A stretch of 64,000 nt of DNA from positions 4,557,501 to 4,621,500 of the forward strand of contig NZ_CP107968.1 in assembly GCF_036084755.1 (NCBI RefSeq). Direction: 5' to 3'. Within the stretch, counting starts at the first letter, position 1, and each line of letters opens with the position of its first letter. Below are positions 7,773 to 15,417 of the stretch, piece by piece. A model generated the notes under the pieces. The model searched no databases and was not told the origin of the DNA. It worked only from the letters and a program-made list of their open reading frames with translations. Position numbers and translations under genes: made by a program. The DNA is from Streptomyces sp. NBC_00370 (GTDB lineage Bacteria; Actinomycetota; Actinomycetes; Streptomycetales; Streptomycetaceae).

Positions 7773-9311
7773 TCAGGAGACTGCGCCAATGTGGCGGAGG
7801 GAGGCGCGGTAGCGGGCTTGCTGGCCGCCTCCGGTTCCGCCTGCGGCTCCTTCGGCCTTGTCTGCGAGGCCAGCCCTGACGAGCCGGTCCAGGGTGCGCC
7901 TGGCTTTCTCGGTGGCCGAGCGCTCGGGGTTGTTCTGGCCGCTTTGGATCATGGCGAGCTCGCGCACGGTCAGTCCGTCGGGGCGCTGGCGCAGGATGGC
8001 GACCGGGTCGAGGGCTGGGTCGAGTGTCGAGGTGCCGCGTTCGTGGTCGTGGATGACCTGGAGGGGGCCGATCTCGCCGGTGGGAGTTTTGAGGTGGTGC
8101 AGGGTGACAGCGAGGTCGCCCGCTTCCCCGGCGATGAAGAGGACGCTGCCCGCGCCGGAGGTGATCCAGGTGGAGCCGTAGACCCGGTCCAGGGTGGGCT
8201 TCTGGGCGCGTGGGGCGCCCTCGGTGGCCTTGCGCTGGTGGTGGAGTTCCATGATCTCGACGCCGTTGCGCATGGCTCGCTGGCGGGCGTTGTTGTAGGC
8301 GACGCCAAGCGCGTCGTCGACCAGGGTGCTCACCGCGTCCTTGAGGCTGTCGATCACGATGGTGTCGGCCTGGTGAGCGGCGGCGAGGTCTGCCAGGAGG
8401 TCGGGCTCCTTGTCCAGGCTGGCGGGCAGAGGCCCCTGCCAGACAGCGAGCCCGTCGCGCAAGCGCTGCTCGTGTTCGGGCCCGACGCTGCGGGCCATGG
8501 CGCGGGCGATCTGCTTGTACCGGTCCAGCGCCAGGTACAGCACTCGTCGGCTCGGTGCGACCGGCATGTCCAGGACGCTGTCGGCCAGACCCAGGCGGGC
8601 GAGGATCACCTGGTGAGCCAGTGTGGTCTTTCCTACGCCGGGCGCTCCGACGATCATCAGGCTCTCGCCGGATGACCAGGCCGTCTGCTCCCGCGTGCCC
8701 CACAGCGGCTCGGTGTCGGCGCCGGTCTCGGTGACGAAGCGCCATCCGTCGGTGATGAACCGGGAGAGCCGACCCTGTCCCGAAGCGAGTGCACGCTCGC
8801 GTTCGATCCGGATCTCCGACTCCACCTCGCTGCGGATGGCGTCCGGGTCGGCGCCCGGCGCCATCGCGCGCTGGGCGGTGCGGATGCCGGAGGCACGCAA
8901 GCGGCGCAGGTCGGCCAGCTTGCGCACGATGCCGGCGTAGTAGGCGGCGCCGCTCGTCGAGGGCACGGCGTCGGCCAGCTGGTGGACGTACACCACGCCG
9001 CCGACCCGCTCCAGGTCGTCCTGGGCACGCAGCTGGTGCGACAGGACGATGGGGTCGGTCGGCTTGTCCTCGCCGTGCAGGGCGAGGATGGCGCGCCAGA
9101 CCGTCTCGTGCGCGGGGCGGTAGAAGTCGGCTGCGTCGAGCAGTTGGCGTACTTCGTCGATCACCGCGGCCTTGTGCATGCACGCCCCCAGCACGGCGGC
9201 TTCGGCGTCGACATCGTGCGGCGGAACCGCGGTGAGGTCGCCCGGCGTGGGCTGGCGGCCGCTTCCCGCGAGGTGTGGCGCATTCGGCCGGGGTTCGTCC
9301 ATACTGGACAT
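7773..9311 (-). CDS. DnaB-like replicative helicase (element replication protein)
   Basis: A 512-residue protein. Residues about 33-135 match the DnaB N-terminal domain (DVDAEAAVLGACMHKAAVIDE, then FYRPAHETVWRAI). The C-terminal half is a RecA/RepA-type ATPase with Walker A GAPGVGKTT (about 222-230) and a Walker B-like strand TIVIDSLKDA. The end carries a predicted winged helix (LTVRELAMIQSG...). The combination suits an integrated element that replicates after excision. The start chosen is the ATG giving MSSMDEPR, preceded by GAGGAGCTC; an upstream extension lacks coding character. It is divergent from the XRE regulator gene. Confidence 0.8.
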   Translation of the reverse strand: MSSMDEPRPNAPHLAGSGRQPTPGDLTAVPPHDVDAEAAVLGACMHKAAVIDEVRQLLDAADFYRPAHETVWRAILALHGEDKPTDPIVLSHQLRAQDDLERVGGVVYVHQLADAVPSTSGAAYYAGIVRKLADLRRLRASGIRTAQRAMAPGADPDAIRSEVESEIRIERERALASGQGRLSRFITDGWRFVTETGADTEPLWGTREQTAWSSGESLMIVGAPGVGKTTLAHQVILARLGLADSVLDMPVAPSRRVLYLALDRYKQIARAMARSVGPEHEQRLRDGLAVWQGPLPASLDKEPDLLADLAAAHQADTIVIDSLKDAVSTLVDDALGVAYNNARQRAMRNGVEIMELHHQRKATEGAPRAQKPTLDRVYGSTWITSGAGSVLFIAGEAGDLAVTLHHLKTPTGEIGPLQVIHDHERGTSTLDPALDPVAILRQRPDGLTVRELAMIQSGQNNPERSATEKARRTLDRLVRAGLADKAEGAAGGTGGGQQARYRASLRHIGAVS

Positions 9312-9405
9312 TGAGCTCCTCAACTTGCGGGCCGTACGGGACGGCGAATCCCAGGCCACGCGGGTCAATCGTTCAGGGATGGGCGGTTACGAGAGTTCGT
9401 GCTTG

Positions 9406-9437
9406 GCCCCCGACGTTCGTAGCGTCGGGGGCTTTTT
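9406..9437 (+). terminator. Rho-independent terminator in the divergent regulatory region
   Basis: A 10-bp perfect stem (9406-9415 with 9423-9432), 7-nt loop and TTTTT follow in the plus direction. No annotated plus-strand gene lies upstream of it, because the helicase reads the other way from 9311. It therefore implies a short plus-strand transcript or transcription attenuation. Confidence 0.8.
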
Positions 9438-9491
9438 GCGTTCACCGCCGTTCGAGGGCGGACGTCTACAGTACCCGACGTTTTCGGAAGC

Positions 9492-9536
9492 GCAACGGTT
9501 GCATTCGGCTCCGGAATGGTGTTTAGTTTTCACCAT
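9492..9536. promoter_or_regulatory. Two palindromes upstream of the XRE regulator
   Basis: GCAAC-G-GTTGC at 9492-9502 and ATGGTG-N9-CACCAT at 9516-9536 lie 40-85 nt before the regulator start. They are well placed as operators of the XRE protein at the divergent helicase/regulator promoter. The region is locally A+T-rich. Confidence 0.45.
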
Positions 9537-9577
9537 CGCCCCGGCTGTCCGTCGGGCCCCGGCAAGGAGGTGCAGTG

Positions 9578-10123
9578 ATGAGCAGTGACGAAGGCGCCTC
9601 CCGCGCGGGGCCGGAGCGGCCGCTGGCCGAAGATCACGTCGCGGAGCGCATCAAGCTCGAACGCGAGGCTCGCGGATGGAGCACGGTCACCCTGGCCGAG
9701 CGAATGGCAGACGCCGGCCACCCGGTCAACCAGTCCGCGATCTGGCGCATCGAGAGCGGCAAGCCCCGCCGCCGGGTCAACCTCGACGAAGCGCTCGGCT
9801 TCTGCAAGGTCTTCGATCTGACCTTCGACGAGCTGACCAGCCCGCCCGGCCAGCTCGCCAATCCGCTGGTCCGCCGCTTGGTTGGCGAGTACGTCGCGAG
9901 ATGGAGAGAGTGGCGGGCCCTGGGTAAGGACATGCAGCGCATCCAGGACGAACTCGCGGCGTACACGGATGCCAACCCCAACCAGGAAGACATGGTCAAG
10001 GCCCTGCTGACCCACGAGTTGGCCGTCGCCTCGAACGGCGAGTTCCATCACCACCTCGGTGCCCCGACACGGCTCCGCAGTTACCTCGGCGAGCGCATGG
10101 ACGCGCCGACCGAACAGAGCTGA
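9578..10123 (+). CDS. XRE-family helix-turn-helix regulator of the element
   Basis: A 181-residue protein. Residues about 19-80 form a cro/cI-type helix-turn-helix: RIKLEREARGWSTVTLAERM, then the recognition helix region VNQSAIWRIESGKPRRRVNL. A coiled, charged C-terminal part follows (about 95-140). A canonical AAGGAGGTG ribosome binding site lies 5 nt upstream of the ATG; a GTG directly before it is the alternative start. Divergent from the helicase and upstream of excisionase and integrase genes, it is likely the element's maintenance regulator. Confidence 0.8.
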   Translation: MSSDEGASRAGPERPLAEDHVAERIKLEREARGWSTVTLAERMADAGHPVNQSAIWRIESGKPRRRVNLDEALGFCKVFDLTFDELTSPPGQLANPLVRRLVGEYVARWREWRALGKDMQRIQDELAAYTDANPNQEDMVKALLTHELAVASNGEFHHHLGAPTRLRSYLGERMDAPTEQS

Positions 10124-10160
10124 CGCGACCCCTCGCTGCTACGAACAGCGAGGACTCGTC

Positions 10161-10553
10161 GTGTCCAGCTCCATCTCTTCACGCCCATCCCTGAACGACG
10201 CGCCGGCCAACCGGGATTCGCCGTCCCATGGCCCGCCAGGAGAGGACCCTCCCTTGCGCCGAAACGATCTTCCGCTTGCCCAGATAGCCGACCTGCTGGA
10301 CGTCCCTGAGGGCGACCTGCGGGACCTGCTGTCCGGACGCCGTCTCCCCGAGGGGGACACCACCCTCGTCGCACTCACCGTCACCGAAGCGGCGCGACGC
10401 ATCGGTGTCGGCCGCACGAAGTTGTACGAGTACGTCACCTCCGGCGAGATCGCCTCGGTGAAGATCGGCAGCTTGCGTCGAATCCCAGCGGAGGCGGTGA
10501 ACGACTTCCTGGCCCGGCGCCTCACGGCCCGCGACTTCCGGGCCGCAGCATGA
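10161..10553 (+). CDS. xis: Excisionase-like HTH DNA-binding protein
   Basis: A 130-residue protein. The C-terminal 55 residues form an excisionase/MerR-type winged helix-turn-helix: LTVTEAARRIGVGRTKLYEY, then SGEIASVKIGSLRRIP and EAVNDFLARRL. The upstream half contains a second short helical pattern (LPLAQIADLLDVPEGDLRDL) which may be another DNA-contacting unit, so it is longer than the usual 60-90-residue Xis. Its stop overlaps the integrase ATG, so the pair is translationally coupled. Start GTG is not strongly supported by a ribosome site. Confidence 0.75.
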   Translation: MSSSISSRPSLNDAPANRDSPSHGPPGEDPPLRRNDLPLAQIADLLDVPEGDLRDLLSGRRLPEGDTTLVALTVTEAARRIGVGRTKLYEYVTSGEIASVKIGSLRRIPAEAVNDFLARRLTARDFRAAA

Positions 10554-12316
10554 CCGGGGGCGGGATGGCGAAAGGCCGTCAGCCCAATGGCGCCTCATCC
10601 ATCTACCTCGGCAAGGACGGTCGCTGGCACGGCCGCGTCACCGTCGGCGTCAAGGACGACGGCACGCCGGACCGGCGCCACGTCAGCCGCAAGACCCGCG
10701 CGGAGGTCACCAAAACCGTCAGGGAGCTGGAGCGGCAGCGCGACAAGGGTGCGGTACGCAAGGCTGGCCAGAGCTGGACGATCGAGACCTGGCTCGCCCA
10801 CTGGGTCGAGAACATTGCAGCGCCGAACGTCTCCGAGAACACCATCGACGGCTACCGCGTCGCGGTGCACCACCACCTCGTCCCCGGCCTGGGCGCCCAC
10901 CGCCTGGAGAAGCTGGAGCCGGAACACCTGGAGCGCTTCTACAAGAAGATGCAGGAGACCGGCAGCGCCGCCGGCACGGCCCATCAGGTGCACCGCACTC
11001 TCCGTGCCGCTCTCAACGAGGCCGTGCGCCGGGGGCACGCCATCCGGAACCCGGCGACGATCGCGAAGGCCCCGCGCCTCGAAGAAGACGAAGTCGAGCC
11101 GTACTCCGTCGAGGAGGTCCAGCGCCTCTTGGCGGAGGCAGGGAAACACCGCAATGCGGCCCGCTGGGTCATCGCCCTGGCCCTCGGTCTCCGGCAGGGC
11201 GAGGTCCTCGGCATGCAGTGGACCGACGTCGACTTCGAACTCGGAGTCATCCGCGTCCGACGAGGCCGCCTGCGGCCCCGCTACGAGCACGGCTGCGGCA
11301 ACCGCTGCGGGCGCAAGCCCGGCTTCTGCCCGCAGAAGATCAACGTCCGACGCGAGACCAAGAGCGTGAAGTCACGGGCCGGTCAGCGGCCCATCGGCGT
11401 TCCGGACGAGCTCATGACCCTGCTCCGCCGGCACAAGGAGGAACAGGGCCGAGAGCGCACTCTCGCTCGGGACCTCTGGACGGAGAAGGGGTACGTCTTC
11501 ACCTCGCCGGTCGGCGAACCCCTGAACCCGAACACCGACTTTCACCGGTGGAAGGACCTGCTGAAGGCAGCGGGGGTGCGCGACGGCCGTCTTCACGACG
11601 CCCGTCACACGGCGGCCACGGTTCTGCTCATTCTCGGGATCTCCGATGCTGTCGTCGACAGCATCATGGGCTGGGAGCCCGGTAAGTCCGCTCGGATGCA
11701 CCGCCGTTACCAGCACATGACCGGTCCCGTCCTGCAGCAGACCGCCGCCAAGATTGGAGCCCTGCTGTGGGCCGCGCCTGCGGACGTGGCGGTGCAGGCC
11801 GAACTCGGGTCCGCCGGGAGCTCCGGCTCTGCCTCGGTCGACTCAGCGGTCTACCTCGCCGACCTCGGTGGCCGACGTCTGGCCTTCGCCTCCCGAGAGC
11901 ACGCGGAGCAGGTGGCTGCGCAGTGGGGCGAGGACCGGCCCGGTCGAGCGGCTCGGGTCGAGGAGATGGAGCGGGAGCAGTGGGAGGTCGGGGCGGGTGG
12001 CGGCACCCAGTCGATCCGCCACGCGATCCCTGACCGCCGGATGGTGCACCACGCCCACGCCGTGTTCCTGGCAGGCGGCGAACGGCTCAATGTCGGAAGT
12101 CCTGCCCGATGGTCGACGTGGGCATGGGACTTCGAGCCCGACCTGTACACGGACCTGCCGGTGCGCTGGCACACTTCGCGTCGGCCCGGCCAGGAGATCG
12201 AGGCCCACGTGCGTGGCACGGACGAGGACGCGGTCTCGTCTGCCTACGTGGAGGCGTGTGCACAGGCTGTGGACCGGGCGCGGAACCCCGGCGCGTACGG
12301 CGAGGGGCAGAGGTAA
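10550..12316 (+). CDS. int: Tyrosine integrase with a C-terminal extension
   Basis: A 588-residue protein. An N-terminal arm-binding domain (1-70), a core-binding SAM-like domain (about 75-165) and a catalytic domain (about 185-405) are clear. Catalytic residues are Arg215 (LGLRQGEV), His349 and Arg352 (LHDARHT), and Tyr387 (RRYQHM). An insertion with CGNRCGRKPGFC (249-260) is typical of actinobacterial integrases. Usual members end near residue 400; here about 180 further residues follow, rich in Trp, His and Arg, without a domain I recognise. It overlaps the excisionase-like gene and is followed by a terminator. The restriction-modification genes separate it from the tRNA-Ser target. Confidence 0.92.
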   Translation: MTGGGMAKGRQPNGASSIYLGKDGRWHGRVTVGVKDDGTPDRRHVSRKTRAEVTKTVRELERQRDKGAVRKAGQSWTIETWLAHWVENIAAPNVSENTIDGYRVAVHHHLVPGLGAHRLEKLEPEHLERFYKKMQETGSAAGTAHQVHRTLRAALNEAVRRGHAIRNPATIAKAPRLEEDEVEPYSVEEVQRLLAEAGKHRNAARWVIALALGLRQGEVLGMQWTDVDFELGVIRVRRGRLRPRYEHGCGNRCGRKPGFCPQKINVRRETKSVKSRAGQRPIGVPDELMTLLRRHKEEQGRERTLARDLWTEKGYVFTSPVGEPLNPNTDFHRWKDLLKAAGVRDGRLHDARHTAATVLLILGISDAVVDSIMGWEPGKSARMHRRYQHMTGPVLQQTAAKIGALLWAAPADVAVQAELGSAGSSGSASVDSAVYLADLGGRRLAFASREHAEQVAAQWGEDRPGRAARVEEMEREQWEVGAGGGTQSIRHAIPDRRMVHHAHAVFLAGGERLNVGSPARWSTWAWDFEPDLYTDLPVRWHTSRRPGQEIEAHVRGTDEDAVSSAYVEACAQAVDRARNPGAYGEGQR

Positions 12317-12348
12317 GGGTCCTCGCCCCTACGAAGGCACCCGAATGT

Positions 12349-12377
12349 GGGGCCTCGACCGGATCGGTCGGGGCCCC
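12349..12377. terminator. Bidirectional terminator between integrase and endonuclease genes
   Basis: A 13-bp stem (12349-12361 with 12365-12377, one G-T pair) and 3-nt loop lies between the two convergent genes, followed on the plus strand by a pyrimidine-rich stretch. Confidence 0.75.
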
Positions 12378-12388
12378 GTTCGTCTTTC

Positions 12389-13114
12389 CTAGCCGGGGAT
12401 CCCGAGCTCCTTCAGGTACGTGAGTCGGGCGTTTATGGCAGCCGAGAAGTGCCGCCAGTCAAGGCTGTTCACCAGTTCGACGGGCTTGGGGTCCTCGGCT
12501 GAGGATGTGACATAGCAAGCGGCGTCGTACAGCTGCTCGGCCACAAGGCGCTCGCAGAACATCCCGAACCGGTCCTGATACGAGGTGCCGTGCCAGATTG
12601 AATCGGCAGGCAGCGCGCCCTTCGCGATACTGACCGGCCTCCGAGAGCCGCTGCCGTCCTCCATGATGAAGAAGTAGCCGAGCCAGGGCTTCTCCTTCGG
12701 ATACAGCTCGGCCAAGGCGGCCCGTCGCAGATCCACCGCGCTGCCGAGTGCTTCCTCAACCCGGTTGTTGTAGTTGTTTCCGAACGACGGCCCACCGAGG
12801 GCCTTCAGTTCGAAAGCCGCAACGAGCACGCCCTCGTGGACCACCACGAGGTCCCACTGCTTCTGGGGGCGGTAGTAACCGGGGAGTTCCAGCCCTTGTT
12901 TCTTGGTGACCCGGATGCTCTCGGGCGGGTAGCCGGCTTCGAGGAAGAACTTCGACAGGAGGATCGCGATCGCGTCGAAGTGCTTACCACCGCGCACGGA
13001 TCCGGCGGTGCCGGCGCCGACCGCGGCCTTGATCGCGGACTGCTCCCGCTGCAGCTGCTTGGCGCCCCAATAGGTCGCTATCGCGTCCTCGAAGTCCTGG
13101 CGGGTGACCGTCAA
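12389..13114 (-). CDS. PaeR7I/XhoI-type type II restriction endonuclease
   Basis: A 241-residue protein, the size of the PaeR7I/XhoI family. The likely PD-(D/E)xK centre is Asp88 (QWDLVVV) with Glu102 and Lys104 (FELKALGG). The segment ALGGPSFGNNYNNR right after it is typical of this family, as is the N-terminal AIATYWGAKQLQ. If the assignment is right, the target is CTCGAG, cut in double-stranded DNA unless methylated. It lies 11 nt after the methyltransferase gene in one operon. Base composition is lower in G+C than the core. Confidence 0.85.
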   Translation of the reverse strand: MTVTRQDFEDAIATYWGAKQLQREQSAIKAAVGAGTAGSVRGGKHFDAIAILLSKFFLEAGYPPESIRVTKKQGLELPGYYRPQKQWDLVVVHEGVLVAAFELKALGGPSFGNNYNNRVEEALGSAVDLRRAALAELYPKEKPWLGYFFIMEDGSGSRRPVSIAKGALPADSIWHGTSYQDRFGMFCERLVAEQLYDAACYVTSSAEDPKPVELVNSLDWRHFSAAINARLTYLKELGIPG

Positions 13115-13125
13115 GATCCGCTCTC

Positions 13126-14802
13126 CTAGTCAGGAAGCTCGGCAAGTCCATAGACGCGCAGGGCGGCCTCCGTGGCGGCCCTCACGTCTCGCTTGTCGAA
13201 AGCTGCCGCCAGGGCTTCTCGGTCGCGCTCGCTGATCGCTTCCGGGTCTGGGACCCGGATCTTGCGGAGGTACTGAGCCTGGAAGCGGAGGGTCCCCCCT
13301 CGCATCTTGACCGCGTACGCCTCCACGAATGCTTCCGCGACCTTGGAGAGTAGGAGACCACCCAGCACGCGCATGTCCCAGACGTCCGAGACGATGAAGT
13401 ACAGGTTGTGGTGAGGGTACAGTCCGCCCTCGTCGAGTACCGGATGGATCGTCAGCTTCATGTCCGGGAGCAGCAGCTTGGGCCGCCGAGTCAGCGCGTG
13501 ATCGACCTTGTCGATGGTTTTGTACCAGCGGTGTGGCTGCTTGACCGCCACGTAGCGCTTACGCAACGCGGCTCCGTGTTCGTCGAGATACCTGGCAAGC
13601 CGGGGATACGCGGCGAGGTCGACCAGATCGCCTTTGTCCGTCCAGGGGTTGACCAGGTAGGTGCCGTTCCAGTTGAGCGTGCCGCTCGTGGTGTCGCGGA
13701 CCATGGCCATCGGCAGGAGCCGGTCGTCTTCGATCAACGTGCCGTCGTCGGTGAGGAAGACCTTGTCCGCTCCCGTGGCGATGCCGATGCCGACTCGGGT
13801 ACCGGACTTCTTGCTCTCAAGCAGGTGGAAGCGCTCTGTCAGCTCCTCGAGGACTGCCAGTCGTGCAGGTGAAGCACTCGGCCAGGAGTCCTCGTCCGGG
13901 AACCAGTGCGGCATCCGAGCGGCCTGGAACGCTGGTGTCGTGACCGACTCCGTCTGGGCAGTCGCGTACCAGCGTGCGAAGGCGGTGGCCTCAGGAGCAC
14001 CGAAGGCTCGCGTGGTGTCCGCTGCCACAGCGGTGCCTTGGGGTCGCTTGCTGATCAGGGTGATGGCGGGGTACGCGGAGACCTGGTCGTCGAAGGCGTC
14101 CACATCGTGCATGACCAGTGCCAGGTCCATGCTGAAGCTCTTGGTCACCAGCTGGCGCAACTGCCGACCGTACTGATTGCGCATCCAACGGTCCGCGCAG
14201 ATGAAGCCCAGCTGTCCGCCTGCCCCGAGGCTTCGGAGTGCGACTTCGAAGAAGCCAACGTAGATGTCTGCGCGGCCGCCCATGGTGGGGCACGCACGAC
14301 GGTAGACCGCCATCCTGTCCGCGGGAACGTCCTCCAGGCGGATGTAGGGCGGGTTGCCGACCACGTAGTCCGCGTGCTGGGTCCCTTCGGGCTGGAGTAG
14401 GTAGTCACCCTGCTCGACCCAGGCCGCCGCCACCTGCTGGGCATCTGTGGGGTTCCAGCCGTCGTCGACCAAGTGCTGCTCGACGACTTCGCGGCTCCTG
14501 CGGACGTTGCGTTCCAGTAGATCGAGCGCACGCACGGCATGGCTTGCGTCACTGATGGGACGGTTTTGCTCGCGGCAGGATGCGCTGATCCGCGAAGCCA
14601 CGGCTCCTAGAAAGGCTCCTGAACCGCAGGCCGGCTCCACGAGCTTCAGGTCGCAGAGGGCTTTGTCAGAGGTGTAGCCCACAAGGTCGAGGATCAGATC
14701 GACGACCCAACGCCGCGTGAACACCTCGCCGTGCTCCACGGCCTCCTCGGGGACTGAGGGGAGGGTGTGGAGGGCGGTGTCGAAGAACAGGGGAGTGGCC
14801 AC
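13126..14802 (-). CDS. Adenine-specific DNA methyltransferase of the PaeR7I-type system
   Basis: A 558-residue protein. It has the amino-methyltransferase motif I EPACGSGAF (about 56-64) and the catalytic NPPY motif (150-153), which together indicate N6-adenine methylation (gamma-type order). The C-terminal half is a target recognition region of the Eco57I/PaeR7I kind, with the motif GGLLLSKVAEAF and the ending RFQAQYLRKIRVPDP. It should modify the adenine of the recognised site and protect the host from the neighbouring endonuclease. GTG start. As first gene of the operon it is made before the nuclease. Confidence 0.88.
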   Translation of the reverse strand: MATPLFFDTALHTLPSVPEEAVEHGEVFTRRWVVDLILDLVGYTSDKALCDLKLVEPACGSGAFLGAVASRISASCREQNRPISDASHAVRALDLLERNVRRSREVVEQHLVDDGWNPTDAQQVAAAWVEQGDYLLQPEGTQHADYVVGNPPYIRLEDVPADRMAVYRRACPTMGGRADIYVGFFEVALRSLGAGGQLGFICADRWMRNQYGRQLRQLVTKSFSMDLALVMHDVDAFDDQVSAYPAITLISKRPQGTAVAADTTRAFGAPEATAFARWYATAQTESVTTPAFQAARMPHWFPDEDSWPSASPARLAVLEELTERFHLLESKKSGTRVGIGIATGADKVFLTDDGTLIEDDRLLPMAMVRDTTSGTLNWNGTYLVNPWTDKGDLVDLAAYPRLARYLDEHGAALRKRYVAVKQPHRWYKTIDKVDHALTRRPKLLLPDMKLTIHPVLDEGGLYPHHNLYFIVSDVWDMRVLGGLLLSKVAEAFVEAYAVKMRGGTLRFQAQYLRKIRVPDPEAISERDREALAAAFDKRDVRAATEAALRVYGLAELPD

Positions 14803-15022
14803 GTCTTGACACTACTAGGGAGGATTTCGGCCACGAGAGTTATCCACAGGGGCGCTCGTGCTCAACGGAGTGATCTGTTCCATCTGCGGAGCATCGGGCC
14901 CGTGGGATCGACATCCACTCGTACCCATGATCAACGGGAGCGCGCTCCGGCTCGTCGGCCGTGAGGGGGTGCGCGGCGGAGGAGAGCGGACCGGCAACCG
15001 AGCCGACGCGTCGCCTCGGAGC

Positions 15023-15045
15023 AACTGAGACCAAAACTGAGACCA
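15023..15045 (+). repeat. Tandem AACTGAGACCA repeat near the element end
   Basis: AACTGAGACCA occurs at 15023-15033 and again at 15035-15045 (12-bp period), just before the tRNA-Ser terminator. Its place at the element edge suggests integrase arm sites or a remnant of att DNA; this is inference. The rest of 14803-15048 shows no gene. It also contains one TTATCCACA (14840-14848), a lone DnaA-box-like match. Confidence 0.4.
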
Positions 15046-15048
15046 CCA

Positions 15049-15090
15049 ACGTCGAAGGCCCCCGCAGCGAGCTGCGGGGGCCTTCGACGT
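15049..15090 (-). terminator. Terminator after tRNA-Ser
   Basis: A 19-bp perfect stem (15049-15067 with 15072-15090) with a CGAG loop lies about 20 nt past the 3' end of the tRNA on its strand. Confidence 0.75.
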
Positions 15091-15111
15091 ATTGCCCGGT
15101 GAGAGCAATGG

Positions 15112-15196
15112 CGGAGGATACGAGATTCGAACTCGTGAGGGGTTGCCCCCAACACGCTTTCCAAGCGTGCGCCCTAGGCCACTAGGCGAATCCTCC
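15112..15196 (-). tRNA. tRNA-Ser(GGA)
   Basis: Reading the minus strand gives an 85-nt cloverleaf with GGAGGAT/ATCCTCC acceptor stem, G discriminator, anticodon loop CTTGGAAAG (GGA), a long variable arm of class II type and the TTCGAAT T-loop. CCA is not encoded. Its 3' end points to the mobile element and is the probable integration target. Confidence 0.95.
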
Positions 15197-15263
15197 GCGA
15201 CGAACCATACAAGATGGGGAGCGGTGCTCGCGAACTCGTTCGTGGGGGTGGGGATCAGGTACT

Positions 15264-15363
15264 GTGTGCGGAGCCCCTCACGTGGCGCTATCTGACTGAA
15301 CTCCCCCAGGGCCGGAAGGCAGCAAGGGTAGGTTGGCTCTGGCGGGTGCGTGGGGGGCGTCTG
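15264..15363 (+). ncRNA. ffs: Signal recognition particle RNA (4.5S type)
   Basis: The conserved Ffh-binding domain GGCCGGAAGGCAGCAAGGG is at 15310-15328. Flanking sequences (about 15271-15282 and 15345-15359) can pair to close the long hairpin. In Gram-positive bacteria this gene often sits directly before dnaX, as here. Ends are approximate. Confidence 0.9.
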
Positions 15364-15417
15364 CGTTGTGGGGGCGGTTCGGGTGCGTTGTCGGTGGGGG
15401 CCGATATCGTCGTAGGT

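Larger units (their letters stand above)
1..15048. mobile_element. Integrative mobilizable element (right part), ending at tRNA-Ser
   Basis: The block carries a tyrosine integrase, an excisionase-like protein, an XRE regulator, a DnaB-like helicase, a DUF2637 membrane protein, a MobC-like protein and a relaxase, with cargo on both sides. It stops at a tRNA-Ser gene whose 3' end faces the island, the usual arrangement for tRNA-targeted integration. Core genes (SRP RNA, dnaX) begin directly after the tRNA. No FtsK/TraB translocase and no type IV secretion gene occurs here, unlike typical actinomycete ICEs. I did not find a second copy of the tRNA 3' end, so the left boundary is probably outside the window. 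The cargo at 1-1853 could also be chromosomal; only 2.2-15 kb is clearly element-like. Confidence 0.75.

Noticed and set aside
14840..14848. DnaA box TTATCCACA as sign of a replication origin
   Set aside because: Only one copy, no cluster, and no dnaA or dnaN near.
1..15048. Prophage instead of a mobilizable element
   Set aside because: There are no capsid, tail, terminase or lysis genes; relaxase and MobC-like genes indicate conjugative mobility.
15214..15417. N-terminal extension of dnaX
   Set aside because: The extension would translate the SRP RNA; the family begins at the GTG of 15418.
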